The notes below the pieces were generated by a model. It saw nothing but the letters and a program-made list of their open reading frames with translations, did no database searches and had not been told where the DNA came from. Below are positions 23,401-34,900 of a stretch of DNA of 64,000 nucleotides, piece by piece; the stretch's first letter is position 1; each line of letters opens with the position of its first letter. This stretch comes from Chrysoperla carnea (lineage: Eukaryota; Arthropoda; Insecta; Neuroptera; Chrysopidae): contig NC_058337.1 of assembly GCF_905475395.1 (NCBI RefSeq), forward strand, positions 64,810,368-64,874,367, given 5' to 3'. Made by a program: the position numbers and the translations under genes.

Positions 23401-25782
23401 ACAAAGCTTTGTGCCTTATTTATTAGTACTTAATGTTAATGTTTCTATTAATATAGTTATATATTTGTGATTCATATTTGCTGTTAAAAAAGGTAACTTT
23501 TTTTCATTAAATTTATCAAGCTCAAAGCTTTTTGTTTATGTGCCCCTTTTTGTCCGGTAAAATTTTATGTAACTGGGCAAAGTTAAAGTATTCTACTACA
23601 TGTTTAGAGAGATTAAGATAGCTAAAATCAAAAATCAAAAAAAGATGCAAGCAGTTTTCCTGTGAAAATTTGTAACTTAAAATTCCAAAATCACCTTACG
23701 TAGAAACAAAAGCAAGCATAGATAAGAAAAAAACTGGCTCAGAAGCGATAAAATTAAAAAAATTAAAGAAGAAAATGAAATAATTTCGTTTGAAAATTGA
23801 AAACGAATACTATGAAGACGAATATGACTAAAAAAAAATCATTTTATTATTAAATAAAAGGGGCTTGAACCTAAATAATCTTTTGAATCAACTTTAAGCA
23901 TAAAAATCCTTTCATTATATTTTGTAAATACTCCACTGTGCATAGGTTTATAAAAAATCTTTTCCTTATCTTTTGTAGACAAGGAATCGCACCTTAAATT
24001 TTTAACGATATTAACGGAACAACCTGTATACAAGGTGGGTAGAGTATTATGCGATTTTGAAAAAGGTAGAAAAAATATCATCCATTTTTCCAAATTATTT
24101 TTTATTACTTTCAAAGACATTAAAAAATCTAAGAAAATTAAGTTAAATTTAACTTTGACTAAATCATAATTATAAATTGTAAATTAGTCGAATATAGTTT
24201 ACTAGAAAAGAAGAGAATGAGGAGAAAAAAATCCATAGAGTATTAGGATGTGATTAGGATCCACCTCCAACACTTGAATAACTTAAAAAGAAAGGTATCT
24301 GACAGTACGTGGCTCAAATCCGACTGGTATTGCTGCGAAATGTGGCGAAAACTACTTGATCATCTGGAAGAATATTTACGTCTGAACAGCTGTCATCTTA
24401 CTGGAATATTTACCTTAGGAAAAAAATTATTCATAACTATTTATTGTATTTTTTAAGAAACATTTAGTGTATACAACACGATGGTGAGAGAAAATAACTT
24501 ACCGTTATTAGATAGAAAATAACTTACGTAATTTTTTTATGTTTGTTATGTATTTTAAGGCGGTAAAAAATATTTTGAGAAAAATGATTAGATTTTATTC
24601 AGTTTTTTCAAAACCGCTCACTTCTTTGTCCCACCATTTATTTAACTCTAGTGCAATTTAACAATTTTAATAATTATTAAAAGTTCAAACATTGATAATC
24701 AAGCATATACAGGGTATCTAAATAATTTACTCAGTTAGCTGTTATATTCAATCGTTGAATTTGGATAAAGGTACATATTTTTAAGACATTTCATAATTCA
24801 AAGGCTTGTCTGTCCCTTTAAAATCTCACTTAACCAGGAACAACTACAAATTGTACTTTAATAAAAATTTTTAAAAAATTTTCTAGGTGACCATACAGTG
24901 AAACCAGCAGAATCGCTTGTAATTACACCCGATTTGCCGCCTTTATCAAACATAAATCCATTATCCACACCTGCTTTAAAAGTTGAAACAGAAGAATCGA
25001 AAGCGTTACCCAATAATTTATCAACACAAACAAATCCCATGCCTCATATTTTTCAGCCAAAGGCGGTAGCTCACAGAAAAAATCCAGATTTAAAAGAGAA
25101 ACAAGAAACAGATGTTGATAATTTTGAAGATAAATTATCGAACACATTACAATTATTAAAAAGTAATCCGCAAATATCTGTTTCTCGAGAACATTTGGAT
25201 AATATTAATAAAAAAGACTACCACAAATCAGGAAATGCCAAACAAAAATCTGGTCAGTTTGAAATACAACCGCAAATTTCAATTGAACCCATGAAACAAT
25301 CGCCTAGCGATAATGGAGAAAAACATCATCGATCATCATCATTTTCATCGACTTCGTCCAACAATACATCGATTTTAGCTCAAAACTTGACTAAAGTTTT
25401 GTCTAATTCAAAGCCAACATACTCAGCCACACCAAGGAATATTAGTATTGATCGTAATTCAGCTACACAAACAACTTCAAAACTATCGTCTGAATCAATT
25501 TCACAACCAGAATCTCAACATTCATCGTTATCAACATTAGTTCAGTTATTTGGTCATACTCATGGTGTTAGTGGAAATACAAGTCAATCTTCTGCTGGAC
25601 AATCATGGAATTGCCCTCATTGTCAACAATTGTACCATAATCAGTCAGCATTAAAGTATCACGTACGTTTAGTACATTCAGATTTCAATAATCGGCTTTG
25701 CTGTTATTTGTGTCCAAATTCTTTTACCATGCGCGAAAGCTATAAAGCTCACATGCTAGAACTACATGGTATTCGCCATTAA
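20473..25782 (+). CDS. BTB/POZ plus C2H2 zinc-finger transcription factor, 554 aa, four exons
   Basis: Exons are 20473-20661, 20732-20938, 20999-21371 and 24887-25782. Introns 1 and 2 are phase 0; the last, 3.5 kb, is phase 1. The split Gly codon (G|GT) makes the joined frame continuous, which is strong support for the join. Residues 1-120 form an insect-type BTB domain (YCLKWNQFQ start, [50 protein letters not shown]). This domain dimerises and recruits partners. A serine-rich basic linker contains KKKIRIRRK and an [11 protein letters not shown]-like site. The extreme C-terminus has two C2H2 fingers: Cys499/502-His515/520 and Cys529/532-His545/550. It is predicted to be a nuclear regulator of the TTK/lola/broad class; the exact orthologue is not recognised. 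If the donor at 21372 is not used, exon 3 reads through to a stop at 21383-21385, giving a finger-less isoform of 260 residues. Confidence 0.9.
21372..24886. other. Long last intron of the BTB gene
   Basis: It holds a full-length copy of dispersed repeat A (21893-22325). Otherwise it is AT-rich with no supported exon. A 93-codon minus frame at 23839-24120 and a plus frame at 24250-24456 show no domain. Alternative zinc-finger exons are common in this gene class, but I see no Cys-x2-Cys...His-x-His pattern in the intron. Fragments of TACAGGGT-type MITE ends occur at about 24020 and 24711. Confidence 0.5.
21893..22325 (+). repeat. Dispersed repeat family A, longest copy, with (GGAC)n
   Basis: It runs from CCTAATTGGCGCCCTCACGG through AAAATTTCAGCTCGATATC, a GAC-GGAC tetranucleotide run at 22143-22167, CCGGAAATGGACTAATTAGG and AAGCGTTACAAACTTGGGAC to GCATGGTATAAAA. 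Other copies in this window are all in reverse: 17040-17180 (tail only), 19610-19790, 45150-45400 and 46290-46520. The similar order of blocks in every copy shows one mobile family of about 430 bp. It has no coding frame; the transposition class is unknown to me. Confidence 0.75.
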
Positions 25783-26685
25783 ATTGCGTTGCAAGAATAC
25801 TTATATAAGTGGTTTAATAACGTCTACTGTTAAATGACAGAAAAATTTTTTTATAGAGTTACGTATATTTGAGACGGCTAAAAGTATTCGTTATGCTTTA
25901 GAATTGTTTTTTTTTTTCTTTTGTATAAAACTGAATTTTATTGAAAAACCAGGTGTAGTAGTGTGACATTTTATCTACATTGTACGAAAATTTGGCATAC
26001 AATTTCAAACAGTAAAAAAATTACAAACGTTTTAATCGAAAGAGTGTTCTCAACAAAATCGGCACCAGAAATATCTCTACAACTATTGGACTTATTGGGA
26101 TCAAACTTGAGTTATGCTACATACAATAATCTAATACTTATCCACTATCTGCCATGACTTTTTTCGCATTATAATTTTACTGGACAATTTTGAGATGTAA
26201 ATCGCTTTTTGTATTTTACCAATGGCTGCCACGTCCGTAAACAATTAAAAAATCAAATCTCGGATCGATATAAGTACTTTAAAAAACAAACCTTAATATT
26301 ATTTTTTACCCACTGTCAAGGAGTGGTTATGTTTTTTCGCTCGTATTTTGTATATATGTATCTTCCTGCCTCGTATCTTCCAAACGGCTCGATGGACTTC
26401 GACAATTAAGGTTTCATTATATTCGTCTTCAAAACCCAAGTGCCCTTAGATGGGCGCTTGAACAAAAATAAAATAAAAAATAAACAAACATAATGCGGAT
26501 TTTTGTCCCGAAATAGTAGAATAAAAAAATATTAACCATACCTATCGAGTAGGGTATCAAAATAAGTTATATGTTTAAATATAAATAGGAATAATAAATT
26601 AGATAAAAAAATTTGAATGTAGTGTAATAATAAGGTTTTTTGTTGTGTCTAAACCCTAAAAAGTCGAATATAAAATAAATAATTC

Positions 26686-26880
26686 AAAAACCTATCTGTG
26701 TAAAAATCTGAAAAGAAGAAACAAATCCAGTAGTTTACATAACGACTTTAAGAGTCGAGGCTCATTAATATCTAGACCGGAAATCGAAGTCTTTCCAATA
26801 ATGGGCTCCGCCTGCTTAAGCCGCCAAGTAAACTACTGAATTTGTTTCTTTTCAGATTTTATCTACATAGTCGGGTTTTT
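26686..26880. mobile_element. Palindromic MITE family B, copy 1 (195 bp)
   Basis: The ends AAAAACC...CT and AGTCGGGTTTTT are inverted. Inside, ATCTGAAAAGAAGAAACAAAT pairs with ATTTGTTTCTTTTCAGAT, and CAGTAGTTTA pairs with TAAACTACTG. A central ACGACTTTAAGAGTCG hairpin and a CCAATAATGGG segment are shared with the copy at 60571-60766, which has the same length. Non-autonomous; superfamily not identified. Confidence 0.78.
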
Positions 26881-28289
26881 ATTTTATTTAGATAAAAAAT
26901 GGCAGAGTCAAAATCCTGTTCAAAAGAAATTCAACACTTTATTGTGATTAGCATGTATATGCCACATTTTTTTAACGCGAATATACATCTGGTACCGCAA
27001 AGCTAGTTACCAAAAGCATGTCCCAGCAAATTGATTAACTTTTTTCCGTTTGAAATTTTTCAATCAACTTTTCATACAATTTAGATAAAATGTAGATAAT
27101 GTTTGTTAAATAAAATTCAGTATTAAAAACAAACAAAAATTTCTTAAACATAATTCTACTTTTAACCATACCAGCTGTATGTAATCCCTTAAAAAATTGA
27201 ATATGCGCATTTAACATAATTGGACGTATTTTAGCGAAATTTATATTTTATTTGTATGTTTATTAATAAATTATAAGCATATACAATTGGGTGGTCAATC
27301 AAAGTAGGCCACCAATATTAGTATGTTATGAAAACAAAATGCAACTTATTTGTTATTTTGTTTTTTAGGATTCTGTTTCATTTAGGAAATATATCTAGTA
27401 AAAGTGTTAAAATTTTTTAAATCCTAGAAAATAAAGAACCCAAAGAAATAAGGGATGCATCTCACATTTTGAATTTTTTATTAATATTTTCCGTAGCTAT
27501 CCTCTTGATGCAAGGATAAAAATCCAACCTTTTAAGAGAATACTACTGTGTACGTACTGCATTATCACAGAAATTTATGGTCTGATTCAGTTTTTAAAAA
27601 ATGTGGATCCAAATTATTGTCGGTTTTTTTTAATAGCTCTGTCAGGCCCTTCATATAAAGATGACACCGTATACTGCCATGTCGGTTGTTCTTGTATCCA
27701 ATTTCAAAATATTTTGAGAGAAACATTTAAATTACAGTTTAAAAATTTATTCAGTAAATTAAAAAAGAAAGTGATTTTTAAAATACTATTCTTTTGATTT
27801 TCTGAACATTTAATTAGCATCTTTTTGACAATACCAACAATGTCTTCATCACACTAGTTAGTTTCAAACTAAAGATAAAAATTTTGTATAGTCAAAAATT
27901 GTTTTTTATTTGACATTACTTAAAGATAAACAATTTTTAGTATTTATTTATCTCGACAGGTGTGGGATATTTTCTTTAGTTTTGCTGTCTTGAATAACTA
28001 GATTATTTCCTCTTGAATACTTTAATCTTTTTGCGTAAAACGTATTATTTTAGATTGATAAAAATAATTTATTCATTTTTTATCAGTGGCAATAATATTA
28101 ATACAAAACTATGTGTTCAAAGCAACACACTTTTTTTTATAGCGGTATAGTTAACTTTTGGGTTTCTTATGGAAATTAAAAGGTTATTTGAGACAACCTA
28201 TGGCAGTTTGACAGAGTGAACGTTTGCTCATTAAATTTTACTTTAAGCATGATGCTTCACTTTTGAGTTTTTTTTAGAGTTCGGGGTGC

Positions 28290-28960
28290 GAATTAAGGGT
28301 TTACAAATTTTTTTCGCCATCGTATTTAGCGCATTTTTTTAATATAAAAATAGCCAATAAACTGGCCTCTTAAATTTTCTGACGTAAGTTTATTCGATTC
28401 GCCTATAGGGTTTTGACGCCTTAAAAGATAAACTATCAAATGATATAATAAATATGTTAGTTTGTACCATAAACAACGATTGACTTGAAAATTTGACGAT
28501 AAGTAGATAAGACCCCAAGAAACAAAAGTTAAATGATATCGAGTAGTACTTTTGCCAATGGGGTGGTAAACACATTTTAACGTTTAAGTTAATTTTCATG
28601 CAAATGACTTGAAAATGTTTTCATTTTCAAGGACTTTATTTATAGTGTTTTAAAAAGTGTACGATATACTTTTTTCAAAAAGCGTCAAATTTTTTAGTTA
28701 TTTGACGTTAAATACTCCGAATTTCAATCGCCTATAACTCGGAAAGGATTGACTTTTCCAAATATGTTTAATGACACATTTGCTTAGAATTTATCATTTA
28801 TCCCTCTACCGATTTCCGTTGTCATTTTCAACATATATTTTACCACTCCCAGGACAAAAGCATCATCTATAGGGTGAACTTTGCTTGATCCCAAATTTTC
28901 ATCAAAATCGGTGTTGTAGGTCAAAATTTGGGGATTTCGTCTTTTTTCAAAGGCAGAAAA
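28290..28960. repeat. Degenerate interspersed repeat family C
   Basis: Phrases in this stretch recur elsewhere: CCCTCTACCGATTTCCGTTG and the following CAACATATATTTTACC correspond to a diverged version at 59810-59860 (TCTTTATCGATTCCCGTTG...CACATATATTAACC). The GGGGTGGTAAAC phrase recurs near 8536. Both main copies are followed by 'TAGGGTGAACT'/'GAGGGTAAACT' and 'CCAAATTTTCAT'. The similarity shows a dispersed family, with no coding content. Confidence 0.5.
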
Positions 28961-30041
28961 ATTTTATTCTGAATTAATATATAATAAAATCTAAGTGTAT
29001 ACGTTGTATGAAATGTTAGTAAACAGCCGTTGGTAAATAACTTATGTGGAACGCTTTTCTCTAAAATATAAAATAGAGATAGTGATTATAATAGTTCTTC
29101 CTGCTGTTTTTCTCAAATAATATGTTATAAGTGTCATGTTATCGAAAATTGTATTTTAATTTTATATAGAATTTCCTTTGGAAAAGGATATATATATATG
29201 AATTTATATTAATTCATAGTCTTAGGAAATTATATTAAACCATGTCGTTTTAATGGTTACAATTATGATGTCATGGCTGACATTTTGAACACAACGCTTT
29301 AATACACGAGATGCATATTAAGATGATGAGTTTGTACAACTGATATAGAAAGTAAGGTTTTAGTGATGGTGTTTGAAAATACGTTAGCTAGCGTTTATAC
29401 TGAGTTAAAATGAGTACGAGTGTAATAATAATTATTTCACAAGTCCGTCGGCGCGAATGTAATGGTTTACAAAATAATTCATTTTAACGCAGCATAACGC
29501 AGAATTTTCTACACGTGCTGTACTTTCTACACTTTATTTTTTGTAATGCCTGTCGCAGAAGCTTAATTGGAGAAACCGATAGCAACTGTTAACAAAAAAA
29601 AAATTAAGAGGCTCAAGGTGATTTATCAAGATAAATTTTTGAATAGATAATTTTTTAATAATTTAAGCACCCTAAATGACTCTTGATATCTAAATCGTGT
29701 TTTCACTCAAAACAATAGTCACATCAGGTCCAGAGTTCTTAAGGGTGGATACTTTTAAAATTTAAAATGATCACACTGTCTGTAAGCACATGCTTATATC
29801 ACTAGAGCAAGGCTGTTTTCATAAATTTACTTTACAGTGCTGGTATATCAAAGCACTTTTTCACATTAAAGCGGTAAATGATGAAAGCATCAATATTATG
29901 ACTTTTCTACTGTTTTTATAAGTTATAAAATGAAATTTACAAAACTTTTTTTATTAAACTATTACAGTGGTTATTACATAAAATAATTTTTGTTTATATG
30001 TATATTTAAATCAACATTCAAAAATTTTCTCTATTGGACGC

Positions 30042-30093
30042 AATATTTATTTAGGTTGGGTTAGGTTAGGCAACCTAACCAAATATTTATTTA
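30042..30093. repeat. 28-bp TTAGG-motif insertion flanked by perfect 12-bp direct repeats
   Basis: AATATTTATTTA occurs at 30042-30053 and again at 30082-30093. The 28 bp between them are almost entirely insect telomere-type motif: TTAGG/TTGGG/TTAGG/TTAGG on one strand, then CAACCTAACC in inverted orientation, giving a hairpin. The direct repeats look like a target-site duplication. Possible sources are a drastically 5'-truncated SINE (the SINE at 37312-37590 ends in the same TTAGGTTAGG tail) or capture of telomere-like DNA during break repair. Confidence 0.75.
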
Positions 30094-30837
30094 CCTGATA
30101 ATCAATTTTTATCACTAGAATAAATTAATTCATAAAGTAGCTCAAAAAATTGGTATATAAAACCAATTGTATAAATAGAATTTAGTCGCCAATCGTTATT
30201 TAGGCTGTGGTTGTAGATAAATATATAAGAGTATAAAAATATATTTATTGATAGTTAATGAAAAAACTGTTAATATTAAAAAATTTAAGTTCTAAGCAAT
30301 AGCAATATAACATGACACTCAACTATTACCGTTGTGCCTTTAATAAGACTAAAGCACACAATTATATAGTGTAATAATTATTAATTTTAATCAAAAAATG
30401 GCTTTTAAAAAAAATTTATTCTTTATGTTATTATTGTATTTATATATTTATTTATTTCATTAAATTTTTTATGTATTATCGACTGTTATTCTAAGAGTTA
30501 AAAATATATGACACTTATACGATTAAATATGTTTATTTTATTTTTCAACCTATTATTTTAGATAATAAATTAAATTTTTGTTTCCATTGTATTGTTTTAT
30601 ATATAAGCAGTTATAATAAATAGAGAACCGCGGTGTAGTGCATAGAGATATGCAAATAGAGAACCATAGAGAACGCTAGTCTGTCAGTGGATGCGATATG
30701 AGAAGCGAGAGAGAAGACTGCGAGTAAGTTCCCCTGCCCTTGTCTAATACATATACTTATACTTACTAAACATATATTAATAAGTATATATGTACATATG
30801 ATTTTGATTACATGCTAGCAGATAATCCCTCGCGTAC

Positions 30838-31406
30838 GGAAGCCTGAATGGCTCACCATCAATTTTTTGAGAAAGTGGCGCTACACAAGCTTATTTTTTA
30901 AATGTGTACTACCCACAAGTATAAAACCAACTTTTAAAAAGTCACTAGTTCACTTTCAACAAGTGCACTTGTGACTTGTGGTATTATGGAAGCGAAACTG
31001 TCTGGAATTATTAATAATTATTTGTCCGGATTTAATAATAATATGATAATGTTTATAATTTGTCTTATTTAGTTAGTTCAAAATTTTTTTTAGTATTATT
31101 TAAAAAATATAATGCTTTAATTGTTGATGTTTTTCTATTGCATCTGCACATTTCTAATTTCTAACCCTTAAAAGTATTATTCAATGTTTATTATGACGTT
31201 ATAATTAGAAATCTGCACATAACAAAATACCGACATCTTCAAAAAGGTTCGTTTCAATAATACCACAAGTCACAAGTGCACTTGTTGAAAGTGAAATAGT
31301 GGCTTTTTAAAAGTTGGTTTTATACTTGTGGGTAGTACACATTTAAAAAATAAGCCAATGTAGCGATACTTTCTCATAAATTGATTGTGACCCATTCAGG
31401 CTTCCG
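30838..31406. mobile_element. Fold-back element with about 160-bp inverted arms
   Basis: It begins CGGAAGCCTGAATGG and ends CCATTCAGGCTTCCG. The arms pair through GTAGTACACATTTAAAAAATA, ACTTGTGGGTA, AACTTTTAAAAAG-type and CACTTTCAACAAGTGCACTTG blocks, up to CACAAGTCACAAGTG next to the central about 250-bp spacer (about 30990-31245). The spacer has no significant frame. It ends about 510 bp upstream of the ZAD gene 2 ATG, so it may lie in or near that gene's promoter region. Confidence 0.8.
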
Positions 31407-31915
31407 CCTTTTCTATGTATAATATTCTATGGTGTAGTGTGACTCATCTATACTGGAAACTCACCATGACGATGAAACAAATGAGCAGATGGATCGTTTG
31501 TTCGTAAATCAATAGATGGCATTGACTTTTCAATAAAATGTCAACTTGTCTTTTTAATAAAAACAAAAGTGTTAAAAATAAATATTGATATAAATTGAAA
31601 TATAAACTTTCATTTTACATTATATAATTTTAATTTATTGATATATAAATTAAAAATAATCAAATAAAGACCATCTTATTTTGTTTATAATTCATAAATG
31701 AACGTATGTCGTAGACTTATTATTTTACATATACATTTCTATTCTACGTTCATTTGTTAAATTGTATTTATATGTTGTGAGTTCATCGTTGATATCGGTC
31801 GAATGTTGTTCTTGTTGAAGTTTTATGGTTATTTTTGTTGAAGTTTGATATGTGTTCAATACATTAATTTTGTTAAGTTAAAAAGGATTCTTAAAATTTT
31901 ATTTATTTTTACACA

Positions 31916-34900
31916 ATGGATGAAAAAATAGATGTAACCAGTTGTTGCAGACTATGTCTAAGTACTAAATTAACATTTAACATCCATACTTCAAAAAAGT
32001 ATATAAATTCTGATTTACCACCATTGGACGAAATAATTAAGGAGTTAACTACAATACAGGTATTCCATTACAACTGTAATCCATATACTTTTAATTACAA
32101 CTGTAATTTATAAACTCAAATGCAACTGTAATTTATAAACATTAGCTATTACATTTGAAAATATTCGCCATTTTGTTTTAGTATATAGCGTCACATTTTT
32201 TTTGTTCTCCTTTTTTATTAAATGTTAGAATTTAACTTAACTGACACTGATCCATAAAAAAGTGATGCACTTTTGGAAATTCATCTTTGTTTTATAATAA
32301 AATCATTTTATTTTTGGATTAAAAATGATAGAAATTTTTTTGAGTGTGGGAAAAGAGCATTGATCTTACATGGAACGAGCTAACACGAGTTGACTAGTAT
32401 TTCAGATTAGAAAAGTGTCATACATGTATCACTCTTCTAACGTAAGCCACCAAATAATTCTTGTTAACACGATATATTGTAAATAATTGTTGCTATTGTT
32501 TTTGGTCGTAATCTAGCGATTTGAACTAATTAGGGGGAGGGATGGGTATATAATTCCCAAAAATATTTGTTCCGGTTTCTTTTTAATTAGGAACCACGTT
32601 TTTAAAGATGCGGCTACAATTTACAAGGGAATCTAATAAAAAGTCAATACAAACGGTTTTGAAGCAATTTTTCAAAACCGTTACCCAAAACTCCGATATT
32701 GAATTGTATCCTAAGAGTTTACAATTTTTAACTTTTTCTCTCCCCTTTAATGTTACTCTCTTTTCTCTCCCCTTAAAATTTTATTTTTAGTTTGAATCCG
32801 AAGAATCTGTACCTTCTCAAAAGCCGAAGATAGATCTCAAAATAATACTGTGAGCAAAAAATAGTAAGACTTTTGAATTTTATTTCGCGCGGAAACTGAA
32901 GTATTAAGTCCAATCGGCGATTTTTACAATGAGTGAAATTATTCAACAAAGAAGTTCCATTAAATTTTGTGTGCGGAATCAAATTTCTGGTGCCGAAACG
33001 TTCAGAATGTTGCAAAAGGCCTTCGGTGATAATTGTATGTCGCGAGTAAGTGTTTTTGATTGGTACAAGTTGTTCAAAGAGGGTCGAGAACGCGTTGCCG
33101 ACGAACCACATCCAGGTCGGCCATCAACATCAACTAATGATGAACACCTCAATAAAATCAAGGAATTGGTGCTCGAGAATCGACGACTAACAGTCAGAAA
33201 CCTTACTGGGATCGTTGGAATATCGGAAGGATCAGTAAAAACCATTTTGGAAGATCATTTGGACCTAAGAAAAGTGAAAGCACTATTACACAGTATTATT
33301 ACTGGAAATGAGACTTGGATTTATGAATTCGACCCGGAAACAACCGACCAATCGGTCGAATATCGCGCAAAAGGTGAGCCCAGACCAAAAAAACCACGCC
33401 GAATTCTGTCGAAAAACAAGGTAATGTTGACAGTTTTCTTTGATTACCGAAGTGTGGTGCACTCCGAATTCCTTCCGACCGGCCAAACTGTCAACAAGGA
33501 ATACTATTTGAGTGTTATGCGTCGTTTGGGCGAAGCTATTCGTAAAAAGAGGCTGGAATTATGGGCCGACAACTCTTGGTTTTTGCACCATGATAATTCA
33601 CCGTCGCATACTGCATTGATTCTTCTTGATTTTTTCGCCAAAAATTCAACCAATATCGTTCCGCAACCACCGTATTACGCCTGATTTTGCTCCATGTGAC
33701 TTCTGGCTATGCAGCAAACTCAAACGACCGCTCCGGGGAAACCGTTTTGAGTCAATTGAAGACATCAAACGTGAATCGCTACGCGCATTGAAGGCTATTC
33801 CGGAAATTGACTTTAACAACTGTTTTGAGGAAAAAACATTGGCACAAGTGTATTGGTGCCGGGGGGGGATTAATTTGAGGGGGACGAAATAGATTTGGAA
33901 GAATAAATAAATAATTTTGAAATTATGAACAGGGTCTTACTATTTTTTGCCCACAGTAGTATAACATAGTTTAGTTTAGTATTAATACTGCAATAGAGTG
34001 TAATAGAAACTTTACAGAGACTTGTACGCTGAAGCCTCAGAACTTAAATCAGTGAAGCATCCTATATAAAAGCTATGAATAATTCGTATGACTTATTTAA
34101 GAGTTATAAAAGTATGAATGCAGCCATTACTGAACTTATTTCCAAATTGTCTGGTTAACGAGGTGGAAGATAATGTTACACATAGAAGGATTCCAAGTGG
34201 ATTATCTAACAGTAACTTTGTTTCTAACCTTAAGAGCAATCTTAAATGCTCTTTCATGATTTAGTTTGTTTAATGAAAACTTAACAGCATTGCAGAAATT
34301 TTAAAATTTTTTAAATGGAATTCAGTCAAAAGTTCTAGCCGTTATATCGACTCGTTGATAGTACGTATTTCGAATTTTGGTATAAGGACAATCATTTTGC
34401 CATGCGACAACCGGTTGTTTGAAGTAAAACTGCGATGGCAGTCTTAAATTGGGCTTCAGCACGCGTAATTTACAACAAAACAGTTTAAAACACTACCATA
34501 CTGTTTGGCGTGTCTAGATCAAAGTAAACTTAACTATTGTAAAAGCAATTAAGCAACTTTTATATAAACCTTTGTATAATACTTGATTGTTTAAATAGAG
34601 AAAGAGGTTCAGCATGCGTGATCTTAAATTGAAACTATCTGACCCGCCCACTTGTTGCTGTGGCTCAGTTATAATACAATCAATTATTAAAAATTATAGA
34701 CAGAATTTTGCGTATTATAATTTGTTTTGTTAAAAAAAAATACAAAATAATTCATAGAAAAATGAAAATAAAATATTTATATCTTGCTGTTGTATCTTGC
34801 ATTTATGTGAGGCACATGAACTAAATTAGAGCATCATAAAATATTTTAAATTGAAACATAACGCCATCTATTGGATATTTACAGAAATTGTATAACTCCG

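Larger units (their letters stand above)
25783..31915. other. Intergenic between the BTB gene and ZAD gene 2
   Basis: No gene is supported. Poly(A)-signal-like AATAAA sequences near 26466-26482 could end the BTB transcript. The region contains the MITE at 26686-26880, a degenerate repeat at 28290-28960, the telomere-motif insertion at 30042-30093 and the fold-back element at 30838-31406. A (TA)n run is at about 29190-29200. Short frames at 25963, 26209 and 27603 lack motifs. Confidence 0.5.

Noticed and set aside
23839-24120. 93-codon minus frame in the BTB intron
   Set aside because: It lies in sequence with MITE-end motifs (TGTATACAAGG) and has no recognised domain. More likely repeat-derived.
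34862-34874. CGCCATCTATTGG as a CTCF-like insulator site
   Set aside because: A single imperfect match in an intron, with other 'CCATCTATTG' phrases scattered in repeats. No clustering.
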